From: Ichthyophis bannanicus
Lineage: Eukaryota; Chordata; Amphibia; Gymnophiona; Ichthyophiidae
NCBI GenBank assembly: GCA_033557465.1
Contig: CM066036.1
Coordinates: forward strand, 586,045,574 to 586,109,573
Direction of reading: 5' to 3'
DNA length: 64,000 bases
The translations under genes were made by a program, and so were the position numbers. The notes below the pieces were generated by a model, which was not told where the DNA came from, did not search any database, and worked only from the letters and a program-made list of their open reading frames with translations. Shown piece by piece: positions 12,245-25,376 of the stretch. Positions within the stretch are counted from its first letter, which is position 1. Every line of letters starts with the position of its first letter.

Positions 12245-13757
12245 TGTCACAGGGTGGACCTAAGGCAGCCTGAAAGAATGCTGAGCAGTATGAATGATCA
12301 AGGAAAACGTGACAGGATGAATGAAGGAATGCGTGACAGTTGCCAGGGACAACGAAAGCACACGTGCCCAGAGCCTGGAGAGACACACCCGGGAGTAAGG
12401 CACGGGACTCTGCTTCACCTAATGAAGCGCAGCTGAAGAAAGGTGGAGTCAGAATATACATGGATAAAACGGAGTACCAAACATTCAGTGGGAGGCTGCC
12501 TGGTAGGGAGAGGCAAGCTTGTAGTGAGAGCCAACCTTGGAGAGAGAGACTACCTTGGAGTGAGAGATTACCTTGGAGTGAGAGGCTATCTTGGAGTGAC
12601 AGGCAATCTTGGAGAGAGAGGCTACCTTCGAGTGGGAAGCAAGCTTGGAGAGAGAGGCAAGCTTGGAGAGAGCAACACCCTTGGAGAGAGAGGCGTTCTC
12701 ACAGGCAATCCTGGAGAGAGGAGCCGAGTAGGCAATCCTGGAGAGAGGAGTTATGGAAAGAGGCCAGAGACCTGTGTGGCTCTGAGAGAAGGCAAGTGAA
12801 ATATAAGAAACCTACAACAGCAGATTCAGGGGAAAAGAAGGGATATAAGGGATATCTGCCTTCTAAGAGAGAACAGTCTTGGAGGCAGAAAACTACCCTT
12901 ACAAAGCCTAGACATTCAGAGGCTGATAGCACGTGTTCTCCTGTTTATAAATGTATTAAAAGAAGGGGGTTTCACCTACCGAGAGAAGCAGAAGACATCC
13001 CTTATTACAGTGAACTCTTAGCTCCAAGAGAAACGCCGTTACACAGTTTGCAATCGGGTACAGCTGAATTGGGAGAGCTGAGGCAGACCCAGCAGGGAGC
13101 GTATCCCAATTACTCAGCTAGCAAGCTAAGCAGAGACCTAAGCTATCCACTGAAGCACCAGCGGGGGCAGGGTTCTGGAAAACAGCATACAGAGTTTGGT
13201 GACCTTCCCCAGGGATGCAGTGCTATTCAGAGGAAGAGGAACTTCCTAACTAATGAGGCAAATCTGCCATACAGTTATTCCACATTAGACGTGGGCAATG
13301 CAGATTCCTCCGGACCAGAGTTGATGGAATATGACGATTCTGGTACATTAGACGATACTGAATTAATGGAATGTTCTCTTACTATAAAAGAACCTGGGTA
13401 CCCCTTAAGGTAAAGGTTTGTGTAACCTTAATTCTAGGTGCAGGTAGCAAAGGCTACAAACTCTCTCTCTCTCTCTCCCTAGCCAAACAGACAAAGTAGG
13501 CTGTTTGTTCTTTTGTTTTGTTTGACGTTATATGCTGAAGAAAGCTATTTGTGTTATCCAGTTCCTTTGTGTTATAAGCCAAGTTAGGCTATTACTTTCT
13601 GTTGTAAAAGTAGAAAACCTCAAAGGGACGGGGAATAAAACCCTAACAGAAAAGTAGGTCTTATGTGTGCTTTGTATTGATACAAGCACGGCACAACTAC
13701 CACCCTCATGAGCCAAAACATACCAGCAGTCAAGGCTGGGGCGGATGAGGTGTGACA
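12245..13757 (+). mobile_element. Element A, plus-strand copy: 1513 bp, complete
   Basis: Starts TGTCACAGGG and ends GGTGTGACA, flanked by GTAC at 12241-12244 and 13758-13761. Inside, AATAAA lies at 13634-13639, about 120 bp before the end, as in a retroviral-type LTR. A CT run followed by CCCTAG near 13478 resembles a splice acceptor, and AAG/GTAAAG just before the ORF stop resembles a donor, so the reading frame could be spliced within the element. The 5' 21 bp mark the point where the duplicated contig at 25377 begins. Confidence 0.85.
12254..13413 (+). CDS. Element A open reading frame, nearly intact
   Basis: Homologous to the minus-strand frame at 8187-9383, with about nine hexapeptide units in place of eleven. 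The frame is open from 12340 to 13413 (357 residues). A missing C near 12391 (three C where both other copies have four) breaks it from the N-terminal ~45 codons, probably a sequence error. Residues around the hexapeptide array are well conserved against the inverted copy even though the two insertions are independent. No known domain is recognised: there is no gag zinc knuckle, protease, reverse transcriptase or integrase motif. The acidic C-terminus carries MEYDDSGT and MECSL. It might be an accessory protein encoded in an LTR, or a remnant of a larger gene captured by a non-autonomous element. Confidence 0.5.
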
Positions 13758-13761
13758 GTAC

Positions 13762-14307
13762 ATATGCAAGGTGTCCTGTGCATATCGTGTCAGCACAGTC
13801 TGTGAGCTGTACTGGCACAGTGTGCACACACATCCATGTCCAAACAGGGGAACTATGTTCGACATTGCCTGTGTCGTTGCCCTATGCATCAAGGTGTCCA
13901 ACCCCTCATACACGACTATTTTGTGGCAGATGTGTAACCCTTGCCGTGCCTAGTTTAATGACCACATTCCCTACACCCCACCATGTTGCTGCATGTGACA
14001 GTGGCAGAGCTTCACAACAAATATCATTCATTTGTTGACATATGTTGACATATGTGGTTCATGTATTCGCTAACGTGTGAGTTGTGTGACTCTGGGACAG
14101 GTGCTACAGTGTAACATCTGACACAGGAACCTCTTATCAGACACCTACACACATGGTCACCCCCAAATGTACTGTGGAGACAGTGGAGTTATCGCTAGCA
14201 TGTTTACCCCTCGAAGACATATATGTCTCCACAAAAATCACATGCTGACATCCATAGTCCTAGGCTGCATGAGGCACACAAGCATTACATGGTGTTTTGA
14301 ACATATG
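13762..14307. other. Spacer between element A and Myb-2, left copy
   Basis: No gene recognised. On the minus strand ATTAAA at 14308-14313 just beyond it could be the polyadenylation signal of the Myb-2 gene, in which case this stretch lies downstream of that gene. Confidence 0.45.
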
Positions 14308-14536
14308 TTTAATAACAACAAATCCAAACAGGGGTGACTATGTACATTTGTAGGAAGGGGGATAATACCATGACCCGCCCCCCTAAACTCACCCTCCCCA
14401 CCCCTTTCTCCCACACGCCCTGAACAATGTCCCATCCACAATCCCGCAACCCGACATGCCCCCCACCCTCCCTCCACATGCCCAGTGATGGAAGACAGGG
14501 CAACACAGGGCACATATGTGGACGTCACTAGCACCA

Positions 14537-15038
14537 TTACTGACGCCAGTGACGCCATTGAGAGGGTGGTTGGCGACATGGTAGCCGGACCAACTCGGCT
14601 ACCACCCTCTCAATAACTCCCGCCAGCCACTGCTGTGAGTGGCTCAGCTGGTGGAGCCGTTGCTCCATCGCATGCATGGCCCCAGACAGGTTTTCCACGC
14701 ATCTGCCACCACACACACATTGTGCCAGGTGTTTGTGTGGTGGCATCTGCGTAGACCCTGGGTGGGGCCCTGCATGGTTGAGGCAACCTTTGTGGCTGAG
14801 GGGAGCCCACAGTGCCCTGTGATGCCCTGTCTTCGACATCACTCTCCCACACCCCCTCTGGCACCCTCTCCCCCCCTGAGCCCTCCTCAACGTCCCCCTC
14901 CCCCTCCACATCCCCAACACCCTGTCTCCCCCCTGGCACCCCCCGATCAGCCGTTCCAGATGGCCATCTGGCCCCTGGTGGGGGACATCTGCTGCAGGTG
15001 GATGTGTCTGCGCCTCCACCACCTCCTCCTCCACCTCC

Positions 15039-15071
<33 letters not shown>

Positions 15072-15413
15072 TCCTCCTCTTCCCCCTCCTCCGATGTGAT
15101 GAGGACCACCACCTCGTCTGCATGTGGTGTGGGGGGACGTCTCAGGAGGGGTGCAGAGGTTGTGGGCAGATCCTCTGGGACATCACCATCTGTGGAGGTC
15201 GACAAGCATAGGAACTCTGTTAGGTCTCACATACAGCACGTCTACATATGCAGTGGCCACACAGGTTTTTCTGGCAACTGCAACATCTGTTACTGATGTG
15301 ACACTTTGAGAAGACTCAGATGCAACCTTTGGGGAGCTCTCACCCTGGATTTGCTGCAGGTAGCCGGCATGGTGGTGGCGCAGCTCCCTGCCCTTCTTCC
15401 GGAGATCCTCAAC
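14537..15413 (-). pseudogene. Myb-2 exons 2 and 3, left copy (exon 1 missing)
   Basis: Equivalent of 27658-28537. Exon 2 is 15344-15413 and exon 3 is 14537-15216, with the same splice sites. Exon 1 cannot be found in the left copy, because its expected position falls in the scrambled stretch around 22.5-23.4 kb. Within exon 3 the reading frame differs from the right copy between about 14720 and 14945 because of a CA-repeat length difference and an indel in a C-rich run that cancel each other. The Glu run also differs in length. This is best treated as a redundant, error-bearing reading of the gene described at 27658-35900, not a second gene. Confidence 0.7.
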
Positions 15414-16189
15414 CTGTTGATGGTAATTGAAAGGTTGGGTGCATTAGTGACATATCAACCGTCTGCTGGGTCACCCATAAAGACACACAGCCGTGTGGGC
15501 AATGTTTTGCTGCTACAGCCACACTGTTGTGTGTGTGTCTCATGTATAGCATAGTTCATCACATGTCATTGGGGATCGCCATGGGCAACAGACATATGTC
15601 CTCACATGTGCATAATGTGGGTGGGGGGTGGGATTGACCCTGTATGAGTAATGGAAGATTGCTATCTTTGCAGGCTGTAGCCCTGCTGTGCAGACCACAT
15701 GTGTGTTTACAACACCATAGACAAGGGCAATATCACCATAACATCTGTGAACAACAGTGGTCATGTGTAGTTTTATGTATGTGTTGGTCAACCACACCTG
15801 CTGAGTTGATCATTGGACGAACATCACTGATGTCCATGTGTGTCATAGGTTTGGCTTTCTATTATGTGTATAAATGCTGAAACAACATTTGCATGATGGT
15901 GTGGGGACATAGATCTGTTGCAGGTGTTTGTTAGCTTCTGACATGGTTCATGGGGATGGGGTGCTGTTACACACATAAACATCGTCCCCTACCATATCAT
16001 CTGCAGACATCGGAGACATGTGTGATGATATATTGACCTCCAAAACTATGGGGTACGTACAACCTCTGTGCCATGAACAAACACAATATCTTTCTAACAT
16101 ACCCACCATTGCATGCCGGTATTTGGCCCCCTGGGGGTGGTGTATCCGAACACACATCATCAGCTCCATACACCATAGCAAGTGGGTGA
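15414..16189 (-). other. Intron 1 of Myb-2 before the satellite, left copy
   Basis: Unique-looking intronic DNA, nearly identical to 28538-29309. No element recognised. Confidence 0.5.
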
Positions 16190-19100
16190 CTAACAGGACA
16201 CATTACCATAGTCACTGGAATCCTGGGGATATTGGGAATGCATATAACTTGTTAGTCACACACAACCATATCTCTATGGTGCCAGATGACCCAGTGTGAT
16301 GGGCTGCCTGGACCCACGGGATAGGGGAACACAGCACACTGTTAAAGCACACACAACCATATCTCCAGGGTGATAGATGACCCAGTGTGATGGGCTCCGT
16401 GCACTCCAGGGGATAGGGAGGGTAAAGCAAACTGTTGTAGCACACACAACCATATCTCCATGTTGCCAGATGGCCCAGTGTGATGGGCTGCCTGGACCCA
16501 CGGGATAGGGGAACACAACAAACTGTTAGAGCACACACAACCATATCTCCAGGGTGATAGATGACCCAGTGTGATGGGCTCCGTGCACTCCAGGGGATAG
16601 GGAGGGTAAAGCAAACTGTTGTAGCACACACAACCATATCTCCATGTTGCCAGGTGGCCCAGTGTGATGGGCTGCCTGGACCCACGGGATAGGGGAACAC
16701 AACAAACTGTTAGAGCACACACAACCATATCTCCAGGGTGATAGATGACCCAGTGTGATGGGCTCCGTGCACTCCAGGGGATAGGGAGGGTAAAGCAAAC
16801 TGTTGTAGCACACACAACCATATCTCCATGGTGCCAGATGACCCAGTGTGATGGGCTGCCTGGACCCACGGGATAGGGGGAACACAGCACACTGTTAAAG
16901 CACACACAACCATATCTCCAGGGTGATAGATGACCCAGTGTGATGGGCTCCGTGCACTCCAGGGGATAGGGAGAACAAAGGAAGCTGTGAGAACACACAC
17001 AACCATATCTCCAGGGTGATTGTTACGCCACTGTGATGACCTCACAGCACACCTGTGGATAACGAGACGTTTTGGACCTTTTACATTACACTACCCAATA
17101 CCACGATGTGAACAGGGAACCCACTGTGATGGGCTCTGTATTCTCCTGGGGATAGGGTGGGTGTACTATATTGTGTTGCCACACACAACCATATCCACAG
17201 GGTGACCAATAGAGCACTGTGATGACCTCTCAGCACCCCTGATGATAGGGAGAATGTTCTTCAACTTTACATTACATACAACAATATCTCCAGGATGACT
17301 GGGAACACACTGTGATTGCCTATGTAGTCTGCTAATGATGGGGTCGATGTATGAAATGGCCTAGGCACACAGATCATATAGTAAGGGTGACTGATAGCCC
17401 ACTGTGATGAACTCTCCACACCCCTGGGGATACGGAGACTGGTTTGACCTGTTACATTCCACACAGCAATATCACCATGATGAATGGGAACACAGTGTGA
17501 TGGCCTCTCTGTTCCCCTGGTGTTAGGGTGGATGTATGAAATTGTCTGGTCACACAGACCATATCTTACGGGTGACTGATACACCACTGTGATGAGCTGT
17601 ACACACCCCTTTGGATATGGATTACGTTCTGACCTTTTAAATGACACACACTGATGTCACCAGGATGAATGGGAACACACTGTGAGGGGCTGTCTGGTCT
17701 GCTGCTGATAGGGTGGATGTATGAAATTGTCGGGGCACACAGACCATATATGACGTTTGAGTAAATGTTCACGATGATGCGATCTCTGCACCGCAGGGGA
17801 TAGGGAGAATGTTTACCACCTTTACAGTAAACAGACCAAGATCACCAGGATGACTGGTAACACACAGTGGTGCCCTCGTGGGGATGGGGAGGCTAATGCA
17901 AAGTGTTTCAGCACACAGCAACATCTAGCCAGGGTGACAGGTGACCCACTCTGATGGGCTCTGTCTTACCCTGGGGATAGGGTGGCTCATGCAAACTGTT
18001 TCAGCACACACAACCATATCCCCTGGATGACAGGTGACCCACTGTGATGGGCTCTGTCTTCTCCTGGGGATAGGGTGGCTCATGCAAACTGTTTCAGCAC
18101 ACAACAACATCTAGCCAGGGTGACAGGTGACCCACTCTGATGGGCTCTGTCTTCTCCTGGGGATAGGGTGGCTAATGCAAAGTGTTTCAGCACACAACAA
18201 CATCTAGCCAGGGTGACAGGTGACCCACTCTGATGGGCTCTGTCTTCTCCTGGGGATAGGGTGGCTAATGCAAAGTGTTTCAGCACACAACACCATCTCC
18301 CCAGGGTGACAGGTGACCCACTGTGATGGGCTCTGTCTTCTCCTGGGGATAGGGTGGCTCATGCAAACTGTTTCAGCACACACAACCATATCCCCTGGAT
18401 GACAGGTGACCCACTGTGATGGGCTCTGTCTTCTCCTGGGGATAGGGTGGCTAATGCAAACTGTTTCAGCACACAACAACATCTAGCCAGGGTGACAGGT
18501 GACCCACTCTGATGGGCTCTGTCTTCTCCTGGGGATAGGGTGGCTAATGCAAACTGTTTCAGCACACAAAACCATATCCCCTGGATGACAGGTGACCCAC
18601 TGTGATGGGCTCTGTCTTCTCCTGGGGATAGGGTGGCTAATGCAAAGTGTTCAGCACACAACAACATCTAGCCAGGGTGACAGGTGACCCACTCTGATGG
18701 GCTCTGTCTTCTCCTGGGGATAGGGTGGCTAATGCAAAGTGTTTCAGCACTCAACAACATCTAGCCAGGGTGACAGGTGACCCACTGTGATGGGCTCTGT
18801 CTTCTCCTGGGGATAGGGTGGCTAATGCAAAAAGTTACAGCACACAAAAACAAATAACCTTGGAGAAAGGTGACCCACTGTGATGGGCTCTGTCATCTCC
18901 TGGGGATAGGGTGGCTCATGCAAACTGTTTCAGCACACACAACCATATCCCTGGATGACAGGCGACCCACTGTGATGGGCTCTGTCTTCTCCTGGGGATA
19001 GGGTGGCTCATGCAAACTGTTTCAGCACACAACACCATATCCCCAGGATGACAGGCGACCCACTGTGATGGGCTCTGTCTTCTCCTGGGGATAGGGTGGC

Positions 19101-22100
19101 TAATGCAAACTGTTTCAGCACACAACAACATCTAGCCAGGGTGACAGGTGACCCACTCTGATGGGCTCTGTCTTCTCCTGGGGATAGGGTGGCTCATGCA
19201 AACTGTTTCAGCACACAAAAACATCTACCCTGGTTGACAGGCGACCCACTGTGATGGGCTCTGTCTTCTCCTGGGGATAGGGTGGCTAATGCAAACTGTT
19301 TTCAGCACACACAACCATATCCCCTGGATGACAGGCGAACACTGTGATGGGCTCTGTCTTTTCTCCTGGGGATAGGGTGGCTCATTGCAAACTGTTTTCA
19401 GCACACACAACCATATCCCCTGGAGACAGGTGACCCACTGTGATGGGCTCGGTCCCTTCTCCTCTGGGGGATTAGGGTAGCTCATGCAAAAGTGGTGTTC
19501 AGCACACAAACAACATCTAGCCAGGGTGACAGGTGGACCCACTCTGATGGGCTCTGTCTTCTCCTGGGGATAGGGTGGGCTAACTGAAAAGTGTTTCAAG
19601 CACTCAACAACCATGCTCGCCAGGGTTGCACAGGTGACCCACTGTGATGGGCGCTGTCTTCTCCTGGGGATAGGGTGGCTAATGCAAACTGTTTCAGCAA
19701 ACACAAACCATACTCCCTGGATGAACAGGCGACCCACTGTGATGGGCTCTGTCCCTTCTGCCTGGGGATAGGGTGGCTCATGCAAACTGTTTCATCACAC
19801 ACAACCATATCCCCTGGATGACAGGCGACGCCCACTGTGATGGCTCTGTCTTCTCCTGGGGAATAGGGTGGCTAATGCAAAACTGTTTCAGCACACACCA
19901 ACCATATCCCCTGGATGACAGGCGGACCCACTGTGATGGGCTCTGTATTCTTCCTGGGGATAGGTGTGGCTCATGCAAACTGTTTCAGCACACACAACCA
20001 TATCCCCTGGATGACCAGGTGACCCACTGTGATGGGCTCTGTCTTCTCCTGGGGATTAGGGTGGCCTCATGCCCAAACGGTTTCAAGTCACACACACCAT
20101 ATCCCCTGGCTGACAGGTGACCCACTGTGATGGGCTCTGTCTTCTCCTGCGGGATAGGGGCTCATGAAACGTTCCGCACACAACAACATTAGCAGGGTGA
20201 CAGGTGCCCACTCTGATGGGCTCTTGTCTTCTAAGGGGATCGGGTGGCTAAGCAAAGTGTTCAGCACACAAACAACACTAGCCAGGGTGACAGGGGACCA
20301 CTTGATGGGCTCTCGTTTACTCCTGGGGTCGGGTGGCTAAGGCAAAGTGTTTCAGCACTCAACCAACAGTCTAGCCAGGGTGACAGGTGACCCCCACTCT
20401 GATGGGCTCTGTCTTCTCCTGGGGATAGGGTGGCTAATGCAAAACTGTTTTCAGCCAACACCAACATCTAGCCTGGGTGATGCCAGGTGACCCACTGTGA
20501 TGGGCTCTGTCTTCTCCTGGGGATAGGGTGGCTAATGGCAAAGTGTTTCAGCACTCAAAAACATCTAGCAAGGTGACAGGTAGGACCACCCTGTGAGGGG
20601 CTCTGTCTTCTCATGGGGATAGGGTGGCTAATGCAAACGTGTTTCAGCACCACACAACCAGTTATTCGCCCGACTGGAGTGACAGGTGGACCCACTGTGA
20701 TGGGCTCTGGTTTCTCCTGGGGATTAGGGTGGACTCATGCAACTGTTTCAGCAACACAACAAGGCTCCCTCTAGACAGGGTGGACAGGTGACCCACTTGG
20801 ATGGGCTCTGTACTCTCTCCTGGGGATAGGGTGGCCTAATGCAAACCTGTTTCAGCACTCAACAAATCTAGAAGGGTGACAGGTGCACACACTGTGTGGG
20901 CTCGTGTACTTTCTCTGGGGATTAGGGTGGCTAATTGCAAAAATGTTTTCAGCACCACACCCAAAAACAATATCCCCTGGATGAAGCGGACACTGTGAGG
21001 GGCTCTGTATTTTAGGCATAGGGTGGACTCATGCAAACTGTTTAGCACACACAAACCATAGCCCTGGAGACAGGATGTACGCCACTGTGATGGGCTCTGT
21101 GCTCTAGTTGTCTTGCCCCTGGGGATCAGGGTGGTCTCATGGGGTCACAAGCTGTTTATGCAGGGGCACACAAAACCAGGACAAGCTCTGGATGAGCCAG
21201 GCGGACTATGGTGAACCTGGCACTCTGATGGGGCTCTGTCTTCTCCTGAGGGATAGGGGGGATCCCTATGCAAAGTGTTTCAGCACTCATACAACATCTA
21301 ATCTAGCCAGGGTGACAGGTGACCCACTGTGATTGGGGCTCCTGTCTTTTCTCCTGGGGATTTAGGGTGGAACTAATAGCACAACTGTTTCAGCACTGCA
21401 ACACAACCATCTATGCCCTGGATGCCAGGCGACCGAATGTGATGGGATCTGTCTTGCTCCTGGGGATAGGGTGGCTCATGCAAACTGTTTGCAGGTCAGG
21501 CACATCTGTCATCGACCATATCCCCTGGCTTGGCAGGCGACGGGGCCACTGTGATGGGCTCTGTCTTCCTATGGGGATAGTGGCTGGCTTGCATATGCAT
21601 AACTGTTTCGAGCAGGCACCACAAACGGGTCATCATGCTAGCCCTGGGATGTAAAGGCGACCACATCTGTGATGGGGCTCTGTCCTTGCGACTGGGGATC
21701 GAGGGTAGGGTGGCTCATGGCAAACTGCTTTCAAGCACTCACACAACCCAGATCCTCTGGATGGGACAGGTGACCCACTGTAGATGGGCTGCTGTATTCT
21801 CCTGGGGATAGTGGTCGGCTCATGGCAACCTGTTTCATATTGCAGGGGTCAGCTCAACAACCATATAGCTCAGGTTTGTGAACAGGGGACCCGCGTCCAC
21901 CTGTGAGGGGCTCTTGTCTTTTTTTTTTTTTGTCTCCCTTGGGACTAGTGTGGTGGATAATGCAAAGTGGTTTGCAATGCATGCACAACAACATCTAGCC
22001 AGTGGTGACAGTGACGGTCCGGGTGACCCACTCTGATGGGTCTCCTGTCTTCTGCCTGGGGATAGGGTGGCTTTGTAATGCAAAGTGTTTCCAGGGCACT

Positions 22101-22900
22101 CAACAAGGGCAACCATCTAGCCAGGGGGACAGCGTGACGCCACTTTGATTGGCTAGTATTCTACCTCGCGGGATAGGGTGGGCCATAATGCAAAAACTGT
22201 TTCAGCACAACACAACACATAGTCCCATGGAATGACAGGCGACACCATCTGTGATGGGTCTATGTCATTCTCTGCCTGGGGATAGTAGGGTGGCTAATGG
22301 CAATAGTCTGTTTCTTTCAGGCACATGCAACAAAATCTAGCCACTGGTGGGTGACTAGGTTGACCCCACTGTGATGGGCTCTGTACTTCTGCCTGGGGAC
22401 TAAGGGTGGCTGGCATTGCGAAACTAGTTTCAAGCACACAACAAGCACTTATCCGGGTAGACAGGACAGGTGAGTCGCGCACACTGGGATGGGCTCTGTC
22501 TTAAGCCCTGGGGATAGGGTGGCTAATGCAAGTTCAGCACACAACAACATCTAGCCAGGGCGACCCACTGTGATGGGCTCCCCTGGAGCTCACTCAGCAC
22601 ACACCCATAGGAGGGGGGGCCTGTGCAACTGTTGGGAGGGTGGCGCTTCAACACACAAACACCACGTGATGGGCTCTGTCTTCTCCTGGGATAGGGTGGC
22701 CAACTGTTTTCACACAACATCCCACACAGCCAGTGGTGGTGATGTGGCTCTGTGTTACTGGGGATAGGGTGGCAATGCTGCAGCACCACACACCTGGATG
22801 AGCGACCCAGATCTTCTGGCCTGGGGGGATGCTCACACAAACTGTGAGCAGGTGACAACACAACAACACTAGCCGATCACTGTGATGCTCACTGTGATTG
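16190..22900 (+). repeat. 93-bp-monomer satellite array, left copy
   Basis: Tandem monomers share a core CACTGTGATGGGCTC...CTGGGGATAGGG...CAGCACACAACCATATC. Three zones follow each other. At 16.25-17.0 kb there is a 184-bp dimeric repeat. At 17.0-17.88 kb units are strongly diverged. From 17.88 kb on they are 93-bp monomers in two variants (AACATCTAGCCAGGGTGACA and AACCATATCCCCTGGATGACA-like). After about 19.3 kb units remain recognisable but carry many small indels, and after about 22.5 kb they are fragmentary. Confidence 0.9.
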
Positions 22901-24876
22901 GGGATACATAATGCACAGTATCCATGGACTCACAAAACTTGATGTCTCCAGGGGGGCATGCAATGACACCACACATATCTGACCCCTGGGGACCCCAGGG
23001 GGGGGGGCCACACCTTACCCATTGGTACCCATGCGATGGCTGTCTTCCTGTAGCCGACAGGTGGATGCACTGCAAAGAGGGCATGGGTAGGGGGGGTGCA
23101 CACAGACGTTCTCTCTGCCTTGGTGGTAATGCAAAAGCAGCCAAACAGGGGGGACGGTGATGGGGATGGGATAGGGGGCGCTGTAAAAAAAGGAACACTG
23201 ACAACAAGTGTTGCACGCCTGGGGGGCAGCGCATCGCAGTAGCAAACCCGCACAGGTGCGCACTGTGATGGGCTCTGTCTTCTGGGATAGGGTGGTCAAC
23301 TGTTGCCCACCCCGCCTGTGATGGGTTGTCACCTGGGATATCGCTTGTTTCGACTGCAATACGCATGATGTGTCTTGCTCGACCATAGGAGTCAAAACAC
23401 ACCTCTCCTTGGTGGGAGGTGCCAGATGGCCCATTTTTTCCTGTGGTTTACAGTCATCTACGCCACGCACTGGCGCTGCTGCGTGACGTATTATGTCAAA
23501 TGTGCACCGCAACGCATTTCCACATAGACTATGCACATTCGAGCACAATTTGCATATACACTGTGGGGAGTGGCCCTATTTTTACACGATAATTTTTGAT
23601 CATCATTGTACACTACACGTGGATAGCATCACACACTTCCACAATGGTTTCTTACCTTTCGTATGAGATGATGTACTAGCATAACCTGTACAACAGAGGG
23701 ACACCACAATGCACACACAACAAGGGTCATGAGACCCATCAAAGTGGGGCTATACGTCACCGTGAAACATGTTTGTGTGTGCTTGCACCGTTTAATACAG
23801 CCTCCCTACCCCATGCGCGTCATGGAGGCCATCACAGTGGCATATCAGTCACCATGGTGATATGGTTGTGTGTGCTTAAGGTAGACACACACTCCCTATC
23901 ACAGGAGACCACACAGCACATCAGAGTGGTCTAACAGTCATCCTGGTGAGTGGAGCTATGAGTCCCATATCATGTTCAGTAGTTCATCAATCGCGCCCAG
24001 CAATGATGTTCGGATAGGGGGGGTGGAGGGGCTGGCCTTTCTATCTGGACAGTCTACATACACATTAGGTGCGTAACACACATACTGAGCTGATGGGAGT
24101 TTGCCATGGGACAGACAAGCACGTTGATTTTAAGTAGGTGTTCTGACATACAGACATTCTGGCTGTGTGCCACATTATTTGCCAATTCTCCTTATGGTAC
24201 AGACCTACTATTTCCCTTTACACAGTCCTAAATCATGCTGGGACATTACTCTCTAATATCAGCAGTGGTTTGTGTGTGTCCTTGGTTATGTTGATTTTTC
24301 TGACCTGACAGCAACACCTGTCTGCACTGCGATTGCTTGGATCTGATCCATGAGCAGACAGATCTCAGCAGTCCAGAGTGCAGTTATGAGTAAGGTCTGC
24401 CACACCCCGGACTTGTTTCTCATGTTCCAGTTCTGCAGCTACAGGGTGCGTTTGATGAAGGTTCAGTCTAACCAATGTCAGGCAATGACAACATTATATA
24501 CACATCACATAGACTCCTGTCACATACTCAATGACTTTTGGACTCAGACCCAACTGACTGCCTCAAGACACTGGAGATCACAGACAACCCTTCAGAGCTC
24601 TGCGTTTGTGGTGCGTTCATCCTTACCCCTGGTCTGTCTGGTAATGGATAGGCTCTGACTACACAGACATGCTACCATCAGAGCTATCCTGCAACCCTGA
24701 GTTTTGTGTGCTCGATGGTGTGGCTCTGAGGAACCTGCCTTACACACCTCTGTCATTTGGCGTGTGAGTGTGCAAAGCACAGATGACATAGACAGGCATA
24801 GCATAGAAGACTGTGTCACATACTTTGTAATTTCTCACCACCACCATGCAGTTGTATACTGACAAACTATGTTGTT
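22901..24876 (+). repeat. Error-rich equivalent of 35.3-37.68 kb
   Basis: Contains recognisable pieces of the Myb-2 promoter (23440-23580), inverted satellite units (23730-23950) and following unique DNA, each differing from the right copy by frequent short indels. About 22900-23420 has no clear counterpart and includes runs of G and a tract that looks like low-coverage consensus. No independent gene. Confidence 0.6.
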
Positions 24877-25376
24877 NNNNNNNNNNNNNNNNNNNNNNNN
24901 NNNNNNNNNNNNNNNNNNNNNNNNNNNNNNNNNNNNNNNNNNNNNNNNNNNNNNNNNNNNNNNNNNNNNNNNNNNNNNNNNNNNNNNNNNNNNNNNNNNN
25001 NNNNNNNNNNNNNNNNNNNNNNNNNNNNNNNNNNNNNNNNNNNNNNNNNNNNNNNNNNNNNNNNNNNNNNNNNNNNNNNNNNNNNNNNNNNNNNNNNNNN
25101 NNNNNNNNNNNNNNNNNNNNNNNNNNNNNNNNNNNNNNNNNNNNNNNNNNNNNNNNNNNNNNNNNNNNNNNNNNNNNNNNNNNNNNNNNNNNNNNNNNNN
25201 NNNNNNNNNNNNNNNNNNNNNNNNNNNNNNNNNNNNNNNNNNNNNNNNNNNNNNNNNNNNNNNNNNNNNNNNNNNNNNNNNNNNNNNNNNNNNNNNNNNN
25301 NNNNNNNNNNNNNNNNNNNNNNNNNNNNNNNNNNNNNNNNNNNNNNNNNNNNNNNNNNNNNNNNNNNNNNNNNNNN
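24877..25376. other. Assembly gap of exactly 500 N
   Basis: A run of 500 N. The round number suggests a placeholder of unknown true size. The sequences on its two sides overlap each other by ~12.3-12.6 kb. Confidence 0.98.

Larger units (their letters stand above)
12266..24876 (+). repeat. Left copy of a ~12.5-kb direct duplication (probable contig overlap)
   Basis: Matches 25377-37679 in the same order and orientation from its first base to its last. It is nearly identical up to about 18230. From there satellite units differ, and from about 19300 single-base insertions and deletions become very frequent. The copy stops exactly at the N gap with the same bases that lie at 37664-37679. This pattern fits the error-rich end of a contig that overlaps the next contig. 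Confidence 0.85.

Noticed and set aside
14639..15211. Leucine/proline-rich plus-strand frame opposite Myb-2 exon 3
   Set aside because: It is the antisense of the Glu-coding GAG repeat and C/G-rich exon; no domain or splice logic of its own.
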